Source: JBKEDH01 sp047975295 (GTDB taxonomy: Bacteria; Bacteroidota; Bacteroidia; Flavobacteriales; Flavobacteriaceae). Taken from it: DNA of 34,948 bases. Shown in pieces: positions 33,972 through 34,948 of this stretch. Position numbers and translations under genes: made by a program. Location: assembly GCA_047975295.1 (NCBI GenBank), contig JBKEDH010000057.1, positions 1 through 34,948 of the forward strand, read 5' to 3'. Position 1 is the first letter of the stretch. Each line of letters opens with the position of its first letter. The notes under the pieces are model-generated. The model did no database searches and was not told the DNA's origin. It saw only the letters and a program-made list of their open reading frames with translations.

Positions 33972-34948
33972 TTATTTTTTCCGCTCAATAACATAATTTA
34001 CCATAAGTTTAAGCGAATTTTTATACTCCGATTCGGGGTAATTTTCCAATATTTGAAGAGCTTGCGCTTGAAACTGCTTCATTTTATCAATGGCATAATC
34101 CAAACCACCGTTATCCTTTACAAAAGCAATAACCTCCTTTACCCGCTTGGTATTTTTATTGTGATTTTTTATAGAGTTTATAAGCCAGTGTTTTTGCTTT
34201 TTTTCGGCGTTATTTAGTGCGTAAATAAGCGGAAGCGTCATTTTTCGCTCCTTAATATCTATACCCGTAGGCTTTCCTATTTGATTATCGCTATAATCGA
34301 ACAAATCATCTTTTATCTGGAAGGCCATACCTATAAGTTCGCCAAATTTGCGCATATCTTCAACATGTTGCGAATCTGGTTTTACCGATGCGGCACCCAA
34401 ACTGCAACAGGCTGCAATTAAAGTAGCCGTTTTTTGGCGTATAATTTCGTAATATACCGTCTCGGTAATATCGAGTTTTCTGGCCTTTTCAATCTGTAAT
34501 AGCTCACCTTCACTCATTTCCCTAACAGCAACCGAAATAATTTTTAGCAAATCGAAATCGTTGTTATCAATACTCAACAATAGCCCCTTGGACAATAAGT
34601 AATCACCAATTAAAACAGCTATTTTATTTTTCCAGAGGGCATTTATCGAAAAAAAGCCACGGCGGCGATTACTGTCGTCCACCACATCGTCGTGTACCAA
34701 TGTTGCCGTATGGATAAGTTCGATAACCGAAGCCCCTCGATAAGTACGCTCGCTTACCTCTCCATGGGCTACCATTTTGGCTACCAAAAATACGAACATA
34801 GGGCGCATTTGCTTGCCTTTACGGTTTACAATATAAGTAGTAATACGGTTTAACAAAGCCACCTTACTGGACATGGATAACAGGAACTTTTGTTCGAAAA
34901 GATCCATTTCGAAACCAATGGGCTGCTTTATTTGTTCTACTATTTTCA
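33972..34948 (-). CDS. Polyprenyl (octaprenyl-type) diphosphate synthase, start cut by the window end
   Basis: A trans-isoprenyl synthase with the first Asp-rich motif in LVHDDVVDDSNRR (about 86) and the second in QIKDDLFDYSD (about 210). It builds the long side chain of menaquinone. An internal Met at 34907 gives 311 residues, but the frame continues upstream to the very end of the window as KIVEQIKQPIGFE, a stretch usual at the N-terminus of flavobacterial members, and the final two bases read TG. So the true ATG has its A one base beyond the window, and the protein is about 325 residues. Chain length cannot be settled from sequence alone. Confidence 0.93.
   Translation of the reverse strand, partial: KIVEQIKQPIGFEMDLFEQKFLLSMSSKVALLNRITTYIVNRKGKQMRPMFVFLVAKMVAHGEVSERTYRGASVIELIHTATLVHDDVVDDSNRRRGFFSINALWKNKIAVLIGDYLLSKGLLLSIDNNDFDLLKIISVAVREMSEGELLQIEKARKLDITETVYYEIIRQKTATLIAACCSLGAASVKPDSQHVEDMRKFGELIGMAFQIKDDLFDYSDNQIGKPTGIDIKERKMTLPLIYALNNAEKKQKHWLINSIKNHNKNTKRVKEVIAFVKDNGGLDYAIDKMKQFQAQALQILENYPESEYKNSLKLMVNYVIERKK

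Noticed and set aside
1..34948. CRISPR array, tRNA or rRNA genes, transposase genes, prophage
   Set aside because: No regularly spaced repeats, no cloverleaf-like or rRNA-like segments and no recognisable recombinase, transposase or phage protein were seen.

Overview
The window comes from a member of the Bacteroidota, almost certainly the family Flavobacteriaceae. The evidence is gldB and gldC gliding genes, a SusC/SusD outer-membrane pair, AT-rich DNA, promoters of the TTTG / TAnnTTTG type instead of E. coli type -35/-10 boxes, few Shine-Dalgarno sites, and housekeeping neighbourhoods typical of that family (miaB - sigma-54 activator - lptE - secG - groESL; mreBCD-mrdA-rodA; gldC-gldB/nadE; a LuxR-type regulator facing dnaG). 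I see no tRNA, rRNA, CRISPR array, insertion sequence with a transposase, or prophage.

Layout. 171-1729: two tandem paralogous membrane proteins of unknown function (minus strand). 1893-6618: miaB, a sensor-less sigma-54 activator, lptE, a TPR-like protein and secG (plus strand), ended by a hairpin terminator. 6765-8765: groES-groEL, ended by a 19-bp perfect hairpin. 8850-17861: a nutrient-uptake island made of an ECF sigma factor (minus) and, divergently, a FecR anti-sigma factor, a SusC with an N-terminal signalling (STN) domain, a SusD lipoprotein and a lipoprotein sulfatase; together these suggest sensing, import and desulfation of a sulfated glycan. 18123-25865: a GAF protein of the free-methionine sulfoxide reductase type, purH, then the complete rod-shape operon. 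25969-27266: gldC and gldB (minus), divergent from nadE (27360). 28251-30853: an atypical response regulator converging on dnaG. 31009-33774: an X-Pro dipeptidyl-peptidase-like hydrolase and an SH3-like secreted protein. 33773-33918: a foldback element. 33972-end: a polyprenyl diphosphate synthase whose start codon lies across the window edge.

Most of the window is core genome. The points that depart from expectation are: miaB, whose natural ATG is followed at once by TAA; a receiver domain with Glu in place of the phosphorylated Asp; a DnaG whose four zinc ligands are all replaced and which starts with TTG right after a stop codon and close to a strong inverted repeat; a 146-bp imperfect palindrome with 19-bp perfect ends; and a sulfatase gene bracketed by diverged direct repeats. 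No clearly new multi-gene system was found.
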